A DNA stretch of 64,000 nucleotides from Hyphomicrobiales bacterium (lineage in GTDB: Bacteria; Pseudomonadota; Alphaproteobacteria; Rhizobiales; Aestuariivirgaceae): assembly GCA_025359265.1 (NCBI GenBank), contig JANYHB010000055.1, forward strand, positions 21,193 through 85,192. Reading direction: 5' to 3'. Both the position numbers and the translations under genes were made by a program. A model generated the notes under the pieces. That model had not been told where the DNA came from, did no database searches, and saw nothing but the letters and a program-made list of their open reading frames with translations. This document shows positions 17,162 to 26,342 of the stretch, one piece after another (position 1 is the stretch's first letter; every line of letters starts with the position of its first letter).

Positions 17162-18160
17162 TTAAGTTGCAGCCAAAATAGCCTTCGCTGCATACTCATC
17201 CGTTACGAAAATATGCGGCTGAAGCAACCTCAGCCCGCCAATGAGAGCCATTACCTTTTCTTCTCCTCCAGAAGCCAAAATCCGCAATGGCACTTTTAAA
17301 ATTTGTGAAATGGAAACGCTCATCGCCCGGTCATTGATCGGGTGCTTAATAAGTTTCCCATCATGATTGAAAAAATTGAAGAGAACGTCTCCAACCGCAC
17401 CGGCGGCAATCAGGCTTTTGCGATCTTCATGAGACATCACATCAAAAAGCCACGCAGTCGAAGTTGGAAGCGTGTGCCCCACACTCAGCAATACAGCGTC
17501 CAATTTAGGCGCCAACTCGAAAACCGGGCCGATTCCACAACGCTCTATGAGAGCCTTCTTGGTTTCTTTGCTGTCCACCAGCGCAGGCGCTGCAATAAGA
17601 TAGCAATCAGCCCGCAAAAGCTCAGCAAATCGCCAAGCAAATTCCGTCGGGTTGTAGCGATGCACGGCGGAAATTCCACCCAGCATGGAAACAACCGTCA
17701 ACCCCGGCACATCGATTTCCTCAATAAAGGGAATTGAATTCAACAGCGTTTTACCCCAGCCCACGCCCAACATCATTTCGGGTTTGACGATTTCGGAAAT
17801 CAATTGGCCCACTGCCGCCCCAACTATCAACGCAGAGTCGGCTGCATTGTTTGATTTGGGGCTAACAACAGCTCGCTCAAGCCTGAATCTGCGCTGCAGT
17901 GCAGTTTCCAGTTCGCTAAGCTCGGTAAAGTCGCGCCGTAAAGATATTTTTACTTCATTTTTCGCCCGAGCTTCGGCCAAGAGTCGAACAACCGTTACCC
18001 GCCCGATCCCAAGGGTTTCAGCAATGGTATTTTGCGTCATTTCTTCGACGTAATACATCCATGCTGCACGCTGCCGAAGGCTGGTGTTTAGTTTTCGATT
18101 ATTTTTGCGGGTAACTGTTTCGATTACTTCCGTCTCACGCCGCTTGACTTTTTTGATCAT
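17162..18160 (-). CDS. SorC-family sugar-binding transcriptional regulator
   Basis: Regulator of about 332 residues with an N-terminal helix-turn-helix (MTQNTIAETLGIGRVTVVRL) and a C-terminal SorC sugar-phosphate-binding domain (GVGWGKTLLNSIPF, VVSMLGGISAVHRYNPTEFA, YLIAAPALVDS). ATG at 18160 (MIKKVKRRETEV) after TTTGGAAAA is preferred over a TTG at 18178. It is convergent with the HPr-EI gene, nine bases away, and divergent from the phosphopantetheinyl transferase. Its position suggests it controls the glucitol-PTS operon in response to a phosphorylated polyol; a role at the divergent promoter is possible too. Confidence 0.88.
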   Translation of the reverse strand: MIKKVKRRETEVIETVTRKNNRKLNTSLRQRAAWMYYVEEMTQNTIAETLGIGRVTVVRLLAEARAKNEVKISLRRDFTELSELETALQRRFRLERAVVSPKSNNAADSALIVGAAVGQLISEIVKPEMMLGVGWGKTLLNSIPFIEEIDVPGLTVVSMLGGISAVHRYNPTEFAWRFAELLRADCYLIAAPALVDSKETKKALIERCGIGPVFELAPKLDAVLLSVGHTLPTSTAWLFDVMSHEDRKSLIAAGAVGDVLFNFFNHDGKLIKHPINDRAMSVSISQILKVPLRILASGGEEKVMALIGGLRLLQPHIFVTDEYAAKAILAAT

Positions 18161-18252
18161 TTTTCCAAACACTTGCAATCAACATAATGTTAGTCATGTA
18201 TTACGAGTTGCGGCAAGCAGTGTTTCATAAAAAGCAGAAGCATATTTATAAA

Positions 18253-18903
18253 ATGACCCACGTCCGCATCGCCACATTCGCCGCACACAACAGGTCAGCC
18301 ACGTTGGCTGAACTGATGAAGGCGCAAGGATTGGTGAATTTCACGGCGCAGAAGGCACAATCGGGAAAGCCCTATTTGCTCGGCGGTGATGGGGCGATTG
18401 CTGGCCTGTCCATCAGCCATGTGCGGCGGGCGCGCCCGGCTTTTTCCCTCATGTCCGTGAGTGAAACTGCTGCAAGTGCAATTGATGCAGAGGTTTTGTC
18501 TATGCGCCCAACAGACGAAACTTTCTTGGCCAGCATTGCAGCACCTGAAGATGCAAAGATCATAAAAAGCGCGCGTTCGGCTGGACGTGATCCGGTTGCC
18601 CTTATCTGGACGCTGAAAGAGGCGGCCCTGAAGGCCGGCGGCGAAGTGATGACAGACCCGCGGCATTTAGCTTTGTGCATGTCAATAAATGGTCACATTC
18701 AAGCTTCAGCAAGCAGCGCAGCATCGGCTCCATTACAACGATGTATACTGCGTGCCTTTGAAATGCACATAAATGGCAGTGAAGAAGTTATTATGGTGGG
18801 CGTGGCAACAGCAGGCCTCCATGGCGCGAAAAATGCACCGAATCTTGATGTGGTGTGCGATAATCCAGACATTCGCTTGCTGTGTTGTGAATGGCTGACG
18901 TAG
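18253..18903 (+). CDS. 4'-phosphopantetheinyl transferase superfamily protein
   Basis: Transfers the phosphopantetheine arm of CoA to a Ser on carrier-protein domains. The 216-residue protein has the Sfp-type motifs: GLSISHVRR, the metal-binding AIDAEVL (the position of GxDxE in relatives), and WTLKEAALKAGGEV (the W-x-x-K-E-A signature). Size is typical of Sfp-like enzymes. ATG at 18253 (MTHVRIATFAAHN) is preferred; an ATG at 18187 would crowd the divergent regulator. It lies 89 bases upstream of the NRPS gene on the same strand, so its substrate is almost certainly the carrier Ser567 of that enzyme. Confidence 0.87.
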   Translation: MTHVRIATFAAHNRSATLAELMKAQGLVNFTAQKAQSGKPYLLGGDGAIAGLSISHVRRARPAFSLMSVSETAASAIDAEVLSMRPTDETFLASIAAPEDAKIIKSARSAGRDPVALIWTLKEAALKAGGEVMTDPRHLALCMSINGHIQASASSAASAPLQRCILRAFEMHINGSEEVIMVGVATAGLHGAKNAPNLDVVCDNPDIRLLCCEWLT

Positions 18904-18992
18904 TTGGGGTTAACACGGTTGATGGCGAAATGCACATATTGTCGACACAGCGGAATGTCATAATCTTAAAATAGGTTTGACAGGAAAGAAAA

Positions 18993-21900
18993 ATGAATAA
19001 GAACACCACAAAAGCCAAGGCAGCTTTCGAAACCTCCAGTCTCATCGGCCCTAAACATCCAGAATTTCTGAAAGAAGAAGTTTTGGCGGATATTTTCCGT
19101 GCCACAGTTGCTCGCACACCCAACGCCACTGCCATCATCTCAGGCGAACGTCGCCTGTCTTATCTTGAAGTTGATCGACTGTCTGACCGGATAGCCGCCG
19201 CTCTCGTCCGCCGTGGCGCGGCATCTGGCAAAGTGATTGGACTCTATTTCACACGCGGCGTGAATTTGTTGCTGTCGCAAATCGCTGTGACGAAAACGGG
19301 GGCCACCTGGCTGCCTTTTGATTCCGAAACCCCCAAAGACCGCATGGCCATTTGTCTTGCTGATTGCGGCGCAATTGGTTTGCTGGTTGATGAAGATGTG
19401 GAAGACCGGGTGGTTGGTTTTGCACACCCCGTTTGGTCGATGAGCGACGCGGAGTTTAATCAACCGCTTGATAAAGCCCTGCCCGCGCCAAAAAAGCCCG
19501 CGCCTGGCTCCCACGCTTATTTAATCTATACCTCGGGAACAACGGGAACGCCCAAGGGCATTGCGATCACACACCGCAATATTTGCCACTATCTACGCGC
19601 TTCCAATTCCATCTTCGGCATTACCGCCAAAGACGTGATGTTCCAGGGCTGTTCGGCGGCTTTCGATTTATCGATGGAAGAAATCTGGGTGCCCTATCTC
19701 GCTGGCGCTGCCCTTTGGGTGGCGACGCCCGAGATCATGGCAGACACAGAAAACCTCCCGCGCCGCATGCGCGATGCAGGTGTAACCGCCATCGACACGG
19801 TGCCTACTTTGCTTTCGATGTTTGCTGAAGATGTTGACAGTTTGCGTTTGATTATTGTGGGTGGCGAAGCTTGCCCACCTGGTCTGACTGAACGTTTTTC
19901 CAAGAAAGGCCGCCGCATTTTCAATTCATACGGCCCGACCGAAACCACGGTGGTAGCCACCATTGCCGAATTGGGCAGAGGCAACACTGTCACCATCGGC
20001 AAGCCGATTCCCAACTACACCGCTTATGTGGTGAATGATAATCTACAACTCGTCGCCGCTGGCCAGCAAGGTGAGCTGTTGATTGGTGGTCCTGGCGTTG
20101 CTGATGGCTATCTGGGCCGATCTGATTTAACGGCGCAAAAATTTTTCGCCAACCCATTTCATAAAAAGTCAGGCGACAAAATTCTTTATCGCACTGGCGA
20201 TGCCGTATCGATTGATGAAAACGGCAATGTTCTTTTTCATGGCCGCGTTGATGACCAGGTAAAAATCCGTGGTTTCCGTGTGGAACTCGGAGAAATTGAA
20301 ACAGCTGTTGGCGAGGATGCCGCAATTGAACATGCCGCTGTTGTTCTTCGCAAAGACCATGGCCTTGAACGGCTGGTGGCATTTATTGTTCCACGCAAAG
20401 ATGCCAAACCAGATATACATGCATTGCGTGAAACGCTGCGCAGGCGCCTGCCACCCTATATGGTGCCAGCTGCATTTGAAGTGATTGCGGAAGTGCCGCG
20501 CCTGATTTCAGGCAAGGTGGACCGCAAATCTCTTAAGAACATGACCTTGGCTTCCGCATGGGCAGATGAAAGCCAGTCTGAGCAAGGCAACAATCCTGTA
20601 GAGGTGGCTCTGATTGCCGCGGCCAAAGAGATTTTTCCTGGCCAGCCAATTTTGCGCGATGCCGATTTCTTTACTGACTTGGGTGGACATTCACTGCTTG
20701 CTGCACAATTCATTTCAAAAGTGCGTCTGAGTAAATATGGCCAAACTATTACTTTGCAAGACATGTATGCTGGTCGCACGGTTGAGAACATCGCCAAGCT
20801 TTTGATTGATCGCGGTGCGATGGACCACACAGAGCATGGCGCAGCGACGCCCATTCCCCGCGCTTCAATGAATAAGCGGTTTTGGTGCGGTGTCGCCCAA
20901 ACCGCCACATTGCCACTCATTCTTTGTTTGCACGCCGCACCTTGGCTGGCGATCTTTATCAGTTATTCGCTGATCAGCCCCGACGAAAACTCGGTGTTCG
21001 GCGATGCCGGCTTTGTATTTGTGGGATACGCGCTCGTCACGCTGTTCAATTACATTTTTGTGCCTCTCGCAAAACTCGTGATCATGCCCAAAACCAAACC
21101 CGGGGTTTACCCATTGTGGGGAACTTATTATTATCGCATATGGCTCGTCCAACGTCTTACCGGTCTCGTTCATTTGAAATGGATGCAAGGCACGCCCGTT
21201 ATACGATTCTACCTACGTCTGCTCGGTGCCAAAGTTGGCAAAGATGCGCTTATCAGCGATCTGTTTGTTCACGCCTATGACCTATTAGAAATTGGTGACC
21301 ATGCATCACTTGGCGGGCAGTTGATCATTGCCAACGCGCGCGTGGTTGGTGACAAATTCATCATCGGCCCCGTTAAAATTGGCAACGATGTTTCTCTGGG
21401 CAATTCCGTCGTGATCGAAGAGAACACCGTGATAGGCGATGGCTCTGAGCTGTCTGACTTGACATCGCTTCTGGCCAACACAAACGTTCCTCCCAACGAA
21501 CGCTGGAGTGGTTCACCACCTCTAAAAGTTGCTGACTTGAAACGTGAAGACTTGCCTGCACCGGCTGAAGCCTCGCAAGCCCAGCGCGTTTTTCAAACGA
21601 TCTTCTATGCCGTTCTGCTTGTGGTTTTGCCACCCATTACGGTTTTGCCAGTTGTTCCAACTTTTCGTGTGATGGAGTGGATTGATTCCTATGTAAATCC
21701 ATTGCTCGGCGGCATTGCTTATAATTGGTACCTTCCGATTATTGCTTTGCCCGCAGCGGCGTCCATGGTGCTGTTTACGTGTCTATTGGTTGTAGCTTTG
21801 CGCTGGTTGATTTTGCCTCGGCTGAAAGCTGGCAGTTATTCCATTTTTAGCAGTCTCTATCTTCGCAAATGGATTGTTACATTAGTGACCGACATTACAC

Positions 21901-23039
21901 TCGATGCCGTCACGTCGATTTTTGCAACGATCTACATGCCGGCGTGGTACCGTCTGATGGGGGCAAAAATTGGTGCGGGTACTGAAATCTCCACGAGTTT
22001 GGCTGGCCGCTATGACCTTATTGATCTGGGCAAAGGCAACTTTATCGCCGACGAAGTGCGCTTGGCTGATGAAGAGCTGCGCCGGAACTGGATGACATTG
22101 GGTTCTATCAAAACCGGTTCAAAGGTTTTTATTGGAAACTCTGCCGTCGTGCCGATGAATTACAGCATAGAAACGGGTGCTTTGATTGGTGTCAAATCCC
22201 GCCCGCCTGATGGTGGCGCGGTTGGCGCCGCTGAAATCTGGTTTGGATCTCCTGCAATTAAATTGCCCGTTCGGCAAACCTTTGCGGCGATGGACACTGC
22301 AACCTTCAGGCCTGGATTGGGAAGGCAGATTTCACGCGGCATATTTGAAGCCTTCAACATTTCATTGCCGACGGCGCTTTTTATAACCTTGGCAACTTAC
22401 GGCATGGAATTGTTGAACGAGCCCATCAACGAAGGCTCTTGGGCCGAAGCGATTTCCATGGGTATATTGGTCGTTATCTTGATTGACATTACCCAGCTAT
22501 TTCTGGCTGCTGTTTTGAAGTGGTCGGCGATGGGTGTTTATCGTCCCACCATAAAACCCATGTGGTCTTGGTGGGCAATGCGCACGGAGGCGGTGGCCGT
22601 GATGTTTTGGGGTATGGCGAGCAACGCCGTGTTAGAGCATTTGCGCGGCACACCGATGTTGCCTTTTGCTCTGCGGCTTTTTGGTGTGAAGATTGGCAAA
22701 GGCACTTATATGGATGCCACGGACATAACTGAGTTTGATTGCGTCTCAATCGGCGATTACGCGGTGATCAATGTAGGCACAGTTTTACAGACGCATCTTT
22801 ATGAAGATCGATTGATGAAAGTGGGTCGCATTATCATCGGCAAAGATGTGACAGTTGGAGCAGGCTCCACTGTGCTTTATGACACGCATGTTGGTGATGG
22901 AGCACAAATTGGCCCTCTTACGTTGGTGATGAAAGGCGAAAGCCTTCCCACGCATTCATCATGGGTTGGCTCACCAGCGCAGCCGATGAGCAAAAAACGC
23001 AATGTTCTAATGGTGGCACCGGCAGGCGCTGGGGGCTAG
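18993..23039 (+). CDS. Pls-like membrane non-ribosomal peptide synthetase (A-PCP-6TM-3 beta-helix)
   Basis: Single-module NRPS of 1348 residues with the layout of epsilon-poly-L-lysine synthetase (Pls, about 1319 residues). The adenylation domain (about 25-520) has LIYTSGTTGTPKG, FDLSMEEIW, NSYGPTETTV, YRTGD, GRVDDQVKIRGFRVELGEIE and ISGKVDRKSL. The carrier domain has FFTDLGGHSLLAAQF, with Ser567 as the arm site. Six membrane helices in three pairs follow. After each pair comes a left-handed beta-helix-like domain: GAKVGKDALISD..., GAKIGAGTEIST... and GVKIGKGTYMDA.... There is no condensation or thioesterase domain; in Pls the three C-terminal domains catalyse iterative amide bond formation. 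The probable product is a short homopolymer of one amino acid, made at the membrane. AGGAAAGAAAA precedes ATG. Confidence 0.93.
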   Translation: MNKNTTKAKAAFETSSLIGPKHPEFLKEEVLADIFRATVARTPNATAIISGERRLSYLEVDRLSDRIAAALVRRGAASGKVIGLYFTRGVNLLLSQIAVTKTGATWLPFDSETPKDRMAICLADCGAIGLLVDEDVEDRVVGFAHPVWSMSDAEFNQPLDKALPAPKKPAPGSHAYLIYTSGTTGTPKGIAITHRNICHYLRASNSIFGITAKDVMFQGCSAAFDLSMEEIWVPYLAGAALWVATPEIMADTENLPRRMRDAGVTAIDTVPTLLSMFAEDVDSLRLIIVGGEACPPGLTERFSKKGRRIFNSYGPTETTVVATIAELGRGNTVTIGKPIPNYTAYVVNDNLQLVAAGQQGELLIGGPGVADGYLGRSDLTAQKFFANPFHKKSGDKILYRTGDAVSIDENGNVLFHGRVDDQVKIRGFRVELGEIETAVGEDAAIEHAAVVLRKDHGLERLVAFIVPRKDAKPDIHALRETLRRRLPPYMVPAAFEVIAEVPRLISGKVDRKSLKNMTLASAWADESQSEQGNNPVEVALIAAAKEIFPGQPILRDADFFTDLGGHSLLAAQFISKVRLSKYGQTITLQDMYAGRTVENIAKLLIDRGAMDHTEHGAATPIPRASMNKRFWCGVAQTATLPLILCLHAAPWLAIFISYSLISPDENSVFGDAGFVFVGYALVTLFNYIFVPLAKLVIMPKTKPGVYPLWGTYYYRIWLVQRLTGLVHLKWMQGTPVIRFYLRLLGAKVGKDALISDLFVHAYDLLEIGDHASLGGQLIIANARVVGDKFIIGPVKIGNDVSLGNSVVIEENTVIGDGSELSDLTSLLANTNVPPNERWSGSPPLKVADLKREDLPAPAEASQAQRVFQTIFYAVLLVVLPPITVLPVVPTFRVMEWIDSYVNPLLGGIAYNWYLPIIALPAAASMVLFTCLLVVALRWLILPRLKAGSYSIFSSLYLRKWIVTLVTDITLDAVTSIFATIYMPAWYRLMGAKIGAGTEISTSLAGRYDLIDLGKGNFIADEVRLADEELRRNWMTLGSIKTGSKVFIGNSAVVPMNYSIETGALIGVKSRPPDGGAVGAAEIWFGSPAIKLPVRQTFAAMDTATFRPGLGRQISRGIFEAFNISLPTALFITLATYGMELLNEPINEGSWAEAISMGILVVILIDITQLFLAAVLKWSAMGVYRPTIKPMWSWWAMRTEAVAVMFWGMASNAVLEHLRGTPMLPFALRLFGVKIGKGTYMDATDITEFDCVSIGDYAVINVGTVLQTHLYEDRLMKVGRIIIGKDVTVGAGSTVLYDTHVGDGAQIGPLTLVMKGESLPTHSSWVGSPAQPMSKKRNVLMVAPAGAGG

Positions 23040-23135
23040 AATTTCCAAATCGTAACCCCGATTCGGATAAACTCGGTTCTTGAGACACAAAAGAGCCCGC
23101 TGGCGCCCACAGGCTTTCGATTCACATGGGATAAC

Positions 23136-23930
23136 TTAGGCGGCGGCCACGGCGCGGCCCGCCAACACGCTTAACAAATGGGCCCGGTATGCGGCCGAGG
23201 CGTGCATATCGCTGAGGAGCCCCTTCGCTGAGATTTTCACAGCACTGGCGGCCTTTGCTGAGAATTCTTCGTTCAAGGCTGCTTCAACCTCGACAGCGCG
23301 GAAAACGCAAGGCGCAGCCCCCGTTACACCCACACGGGTTTTGCCCTTCCCGTCTTGTGAGACGAATACACCAACCATGGCATAGCGCGACGCCGGGTTG
23401 GGGAATTTCTGGTGCGAAGCTTTCTTTGGGATGGGAAAATGCACCGCAATGATGATCTCATCGTTCTTCAAAGCCGTTTCAAACATGCCCGTAAAGAATT
23501 TATCAGCCTCAATCTTTCGCTTGTTGGTTTCAATCGTGGCACCTAATCCTAAGCAAGCCGACGGATAATCAGCTGCTGGATCGTTATTGGCGAGAGAGCC
23601 GCCAATAGTGCCCTTGTGGCGCACATGAACACCGCCAATCTTGCCCACCATTTGCGCAAGCGCTGGAATGGCCTTGTTGACGTCTTTTGACATGGTCACG
23701 TCTTGGTGAGTTGTACCCGCCTTGATGGTAACCATGGTCTTGGACACCTTGATGCCAGAGAACCCCTTGATAGCGGTGAGGTCAATCACATCCCTTGGTG
23801 CTGCCAAGCCCTGCTTCATTGTCGGGATGAGCGTGTGGCCACCCGCCAAGAATTTGCCATCCTTCGACTTTTTCAGAAGCGCAACTGCGGCAGTGGTGGT
23901 GGCAGGGCGGTGATAGTTGAAGTTTTCCAT
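23136..23930 (-). CDS. Xanthine-dehydrogenase-family FAD-binding subunit (CoxM-like)
   Basis: FAD-binding medium subunit of a molybdenum hydroxylase, 264 residues, starting MENFNYHRPATTTAAVALLK. FAD-binding motifs AGGHTLIPTMKQ (about 30-41) and TIGGSLANNDPAADYP (about 105-120) are present, and the C-terminal CO-dehydrogenase flavoprotein domain follows. It is the third gene of an S-L-M set, 20 bases after the large-subunit stop. The longer open frame at the N-terminus is not needed; ATG at 23930 matches the family start. Confidence 0.93.
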   Translation of the reverse strand: MENFNYHRPATTTAAVALLKKSKDGKFLAGGHTLIPTMKQGLAAPRDVIDLTAIKGFSGIKVSKTMVTIKAGTTHQDVTMSKDVNKAIPALAQMVGKIGGVHVRHKGTIGGSLANNDPAADYPSACLGLGATIETNKRKIEADKFFTGMFETALKNDEIIIAVHFPIPKKASHQKFPNPASRYAMVGVFVSQDGKGKTRVGVTGAAPCVFRAVEVEAALNEEFSAKAASAVKISAKGLLSDMHASAAYRAHLLSVLAGRAVAAA

Positions 23931-23950
23931 TTTTGTGTCCTCGCCGTTTT

Positions 23951-26329
23951 CTATTCTGCAGCTTTTTTCATGCCCGATGCCTGCATCGCGTTCCAAACGG
24001 TTAGGGGTGTGGCAGGCATTGAGATTTCACGAACGCCGATGGCATTGGTGATGGCATTGATCACAGCCGGTGGCGAGCCAATGGCCCCGGCTTCACCACA
24101 GCCCTTGATGCCCATGGGGTTGGTTGGGCACGGGGTGCACGTGAAGCCCAGCTTAAAGTCAGCCAGATTTGGCATATAGCCCGCCCGTGGCATGGCATAA
24201 TCCATAAATGACCCCGTAAGCAGCTGGCCAGATTCTTCATCGTAAATACAGCCTTCCAGAAGCGCCTGGCCAATGCCTTGGGCGATGCCGCCGTGCACCT
24301 GGCCTTCGACAATCATCGGATTAATGAGATTGCCGAAGTCATCGACGCAAGTATACGCGGCAATGGTGGTGTGGCCCGTATCCGGATCAACTTCCACTTC
24401 GCAGATGTGCACCCCGGCGGGGAACACGAAGTTCGCTGGATCGTGGAAGGCACTTTCTTTCAAGCCAATTTCAATCTCGGAAGAGTTGAACTTGTGCCCG
24501 AGATAAGATTGCAGCGCTACTTCACCGAAGGCCATCTTCTTGTCAGTGCCCTTCACCGTGAAGCTGCCATCTTGAAATACCACGTCATCAGCAGAGGCTT
24601 CCATCACCGCCGCCGCCACTTTTTTGGCTTTGGCAACAACCTTGTCTAAAGCCTTGGAGATGGCATGCATACCAACAGCGCCTGATCGTGAACCATAAGT
24701 GCCCATGCCCATTTGCACTTTGTCTGTGTCACCATGAACAATTGAAACCGAGTTAATGTCCACGCCCAACCGATCAGACACGAGCTGCGCGAAGGTGGTT
24801 TCATGGCCTTGGCCATGGCTATGGGAACCCGTGAGAATTTCCACTGTTCCTATCGGGTTCACGCGGACTTCCGCTGATTCCCATAAACCAACACCTGCAC
24901 CAAGTGAGCCAACAGCAGCAGAAGGCGCAATGCCGCAAGCTTCAATATAGGCTGACAGGCCCACACCGCGCAGTTTGCCATTCTTGGCGCTTTCAGCTTT
25001 ACGCGAAGCAAAGTTTTTATAGTCTGACATGGCCAGGGCCTTGTCTAACGCTGCGCCATAATCACCTACATCGTAACACATGATAACAGGTGTTTGATGC
25101 GGGAACTGGGTGACGAAATTTTTGCGGCGGAATTCTGCCGGGTCTTCCCTTAGTTCACGCGCGGCAGTTTCAACCAAGCGCTCCACCACATAAGTGGCTT
25201 CTGGTCGGCCGGCCCCGCGATAGGCGTCAACCGGTGCAGTGTTGGTATAAACTGCATCGACGGTTACATAGACGGCTGGAATGTTGTATTGGCCTGAAAG
25301 CAGTGTTCCGTAAAGATAAGTAGGGACCGCCGCCGAGAAAGTTGAAAGGTAAGCGCCCATTGCAGCAATAGTGTGCACACGCAGGCCGATAATCTTGCCA
25401 TTTGCATCAGTTGCCAATTCAGCTTTCGTCACATGGTCACGACCGTGAGCGTCAGCCAGAAAAGCCTCAGAGCGATCGCCCGTCCACTTGACCGGGCGGC
25501 CAGCGTGTTTTGAGGCCCAAACGCACACCACTTCTTCGGCATAGATGAATATCTTGGAGCCAAAGCCGCCTCCCACGTCTGGCGCAATTACGCGCAGCTT
25601 GTGTTCGGGCGCAAGGCCATGGAAAGCGGAGATAACAAGGCGCGCAACGTGCGGATTCTGGCTGGTAGTGTAAAGCGTGTAACTTTCTGTGCCCGCATCA
25701 TAAGCGCCGATGGCGGCACGTGGCTCCATCGCGTTGGGGATCAATCGGTTGTTGATGATGTCAAGCTTGGTGACATGGGCGGCGCGTTTGAAAGCGGCAT
25801 CGGTTTCCGCCTCGTTGCCAAGGCCCCAATTAAACACGCGGTTATCAGGTGCCACGTCATGAACCTGCACTTTGGATGTCATCGCTTTGGCAGCATCCAC
25901 CACGTGAGCCAAAGTTTCATAGGAAACTTGAATGGCAGCGGCCGCAGCTTTCGCCTGTTCTTTGGTATCAGCCACCACAACGGCTACATGGTCGCCCACA
26001 TAGCGCACTTTACCCTCGGCTAAAATAGGGTGCGGGCCGGCTTTCATGGCACTGCCATCCTTTGAGGTAATCCCCCAGCCGCAAATTAAACCACCAATTT
26101 TATCTTTGGCCACATCAACACTGGTATAAATGCCAACCACGCCCGCCATCTTCGCGGCCTTGGCTGTATTAATGCTTTTAATTTTCGCATGGGGATGGGG
26201 CGAACGAAGGAAATAGGCAAAAGCTTGATCCTTCAGATTGATGTCATCAGTATATTGGCCTTTGCCAGTGATGAAGCGAAGGTCTTCTTTGCGGCGGACG
26301 GATGCGCCAACGCCTGTTGCAGATGCCAT
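23951..26329 (-). CDS. Molybdopterin-binding large subunit, form II CoxL-like
   Basis: Catalytic subunit of a xanthine-dehydrogenase-family hydroxylase, 792 residues, binding the molybdenum cofactor. It starts MASATGVGASVRRKEDLRFI and contains GKGQYTDDIN, DVGGGFGSK, PVDAYRGAGRPEA, GSHSHGQGHETT, GTYGSRSGAV and GCGEAGAIGSPPA, with the catalytic Glu in GCGEAGA. The active-site loop is AYRGAGR (form II), not the AYxCSFR of true CO dehydrogenase, so CO oxidation should not be inferred. The substrate is unknown, likely an aldehyde, purine or aromatic heterocycle. No MoCo-insertion gene (coxD/E/F/G) is seen beside it. Confidence 0.94.
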   Translation of the reverse strand: MASATGVGASVRRKEDLRFITGKGQYTDDINLKDQAFAYFLRSPHPHAKIKSINTAKAAKMAGVVGIYTSVDVAKDKIGGLICGWGITSKDGSAMKAGPHPILAEGKVRYVGDHVAVVVADTKEQAKAAAAAIQVSYETLAHVVDAAKAMTSKVQVHDVAPDNRVFNWGLGNEAETDAAFKRAAHVTKLDIINNRLIPNAMEPRAAIGAYDAGTESYTLYTTSQNPHVARLVISAFHGLAPEHKLRVIAPDVGGGFGSKIFIYAEEVVCVWASKHAGRPVKWTGDRSEAFLADAHGRDHVTKAELATDANGKIIGLRVHTIAAMGAYLSTFSAAVPTYLYGTLLSGQYNIPAVYVTVDAVYTNTAPVDAYRGAGRPEATYVVERLVETAARELREDPAEFRRKNFVTQFPHQTPVIMCYDVGDYGAALDKALAMSDYKNFASRKAESAKNGKLRGVGLSAYIEACGIAPSAAVGSLGAGVGLWESAEVRVNPIGTVEILTGSHSHGQGHETTFAQLVSDRLGVDINSVSIVHGDTDKVQMGMGTYGSRSGAVGMHAISKALDKVVAKAKKVAAAVMEASADDVVFQDGSFTVKGTDKKMAFGEVALQSYLGHKFNSSEIEIGLKESAFHDPANFVFPAGVHICEVEVDPDTGHTTIAAYTCVDDFGNLINPMIVEGQVHGGIAQGIGQALLEGCIYDEESGQLLTGSFMDYAMPRAGYMPNLADFKLGFTCTPCPTNPMGIKGCGEAGAIGSPPAVINAITNAIGVREISMPATPLTVWNAMQASGMKKAAE

Positions 26330-26342
26330 GTTCGTGTGCTCC

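Noticed and set aside
23951..26329. Carbon monoxide dehydrogenase large subunit
   Set aside because: The active-site loop is AYRGAGR, which marks form II; the CO-oxidising form I needs AYxCSFR.
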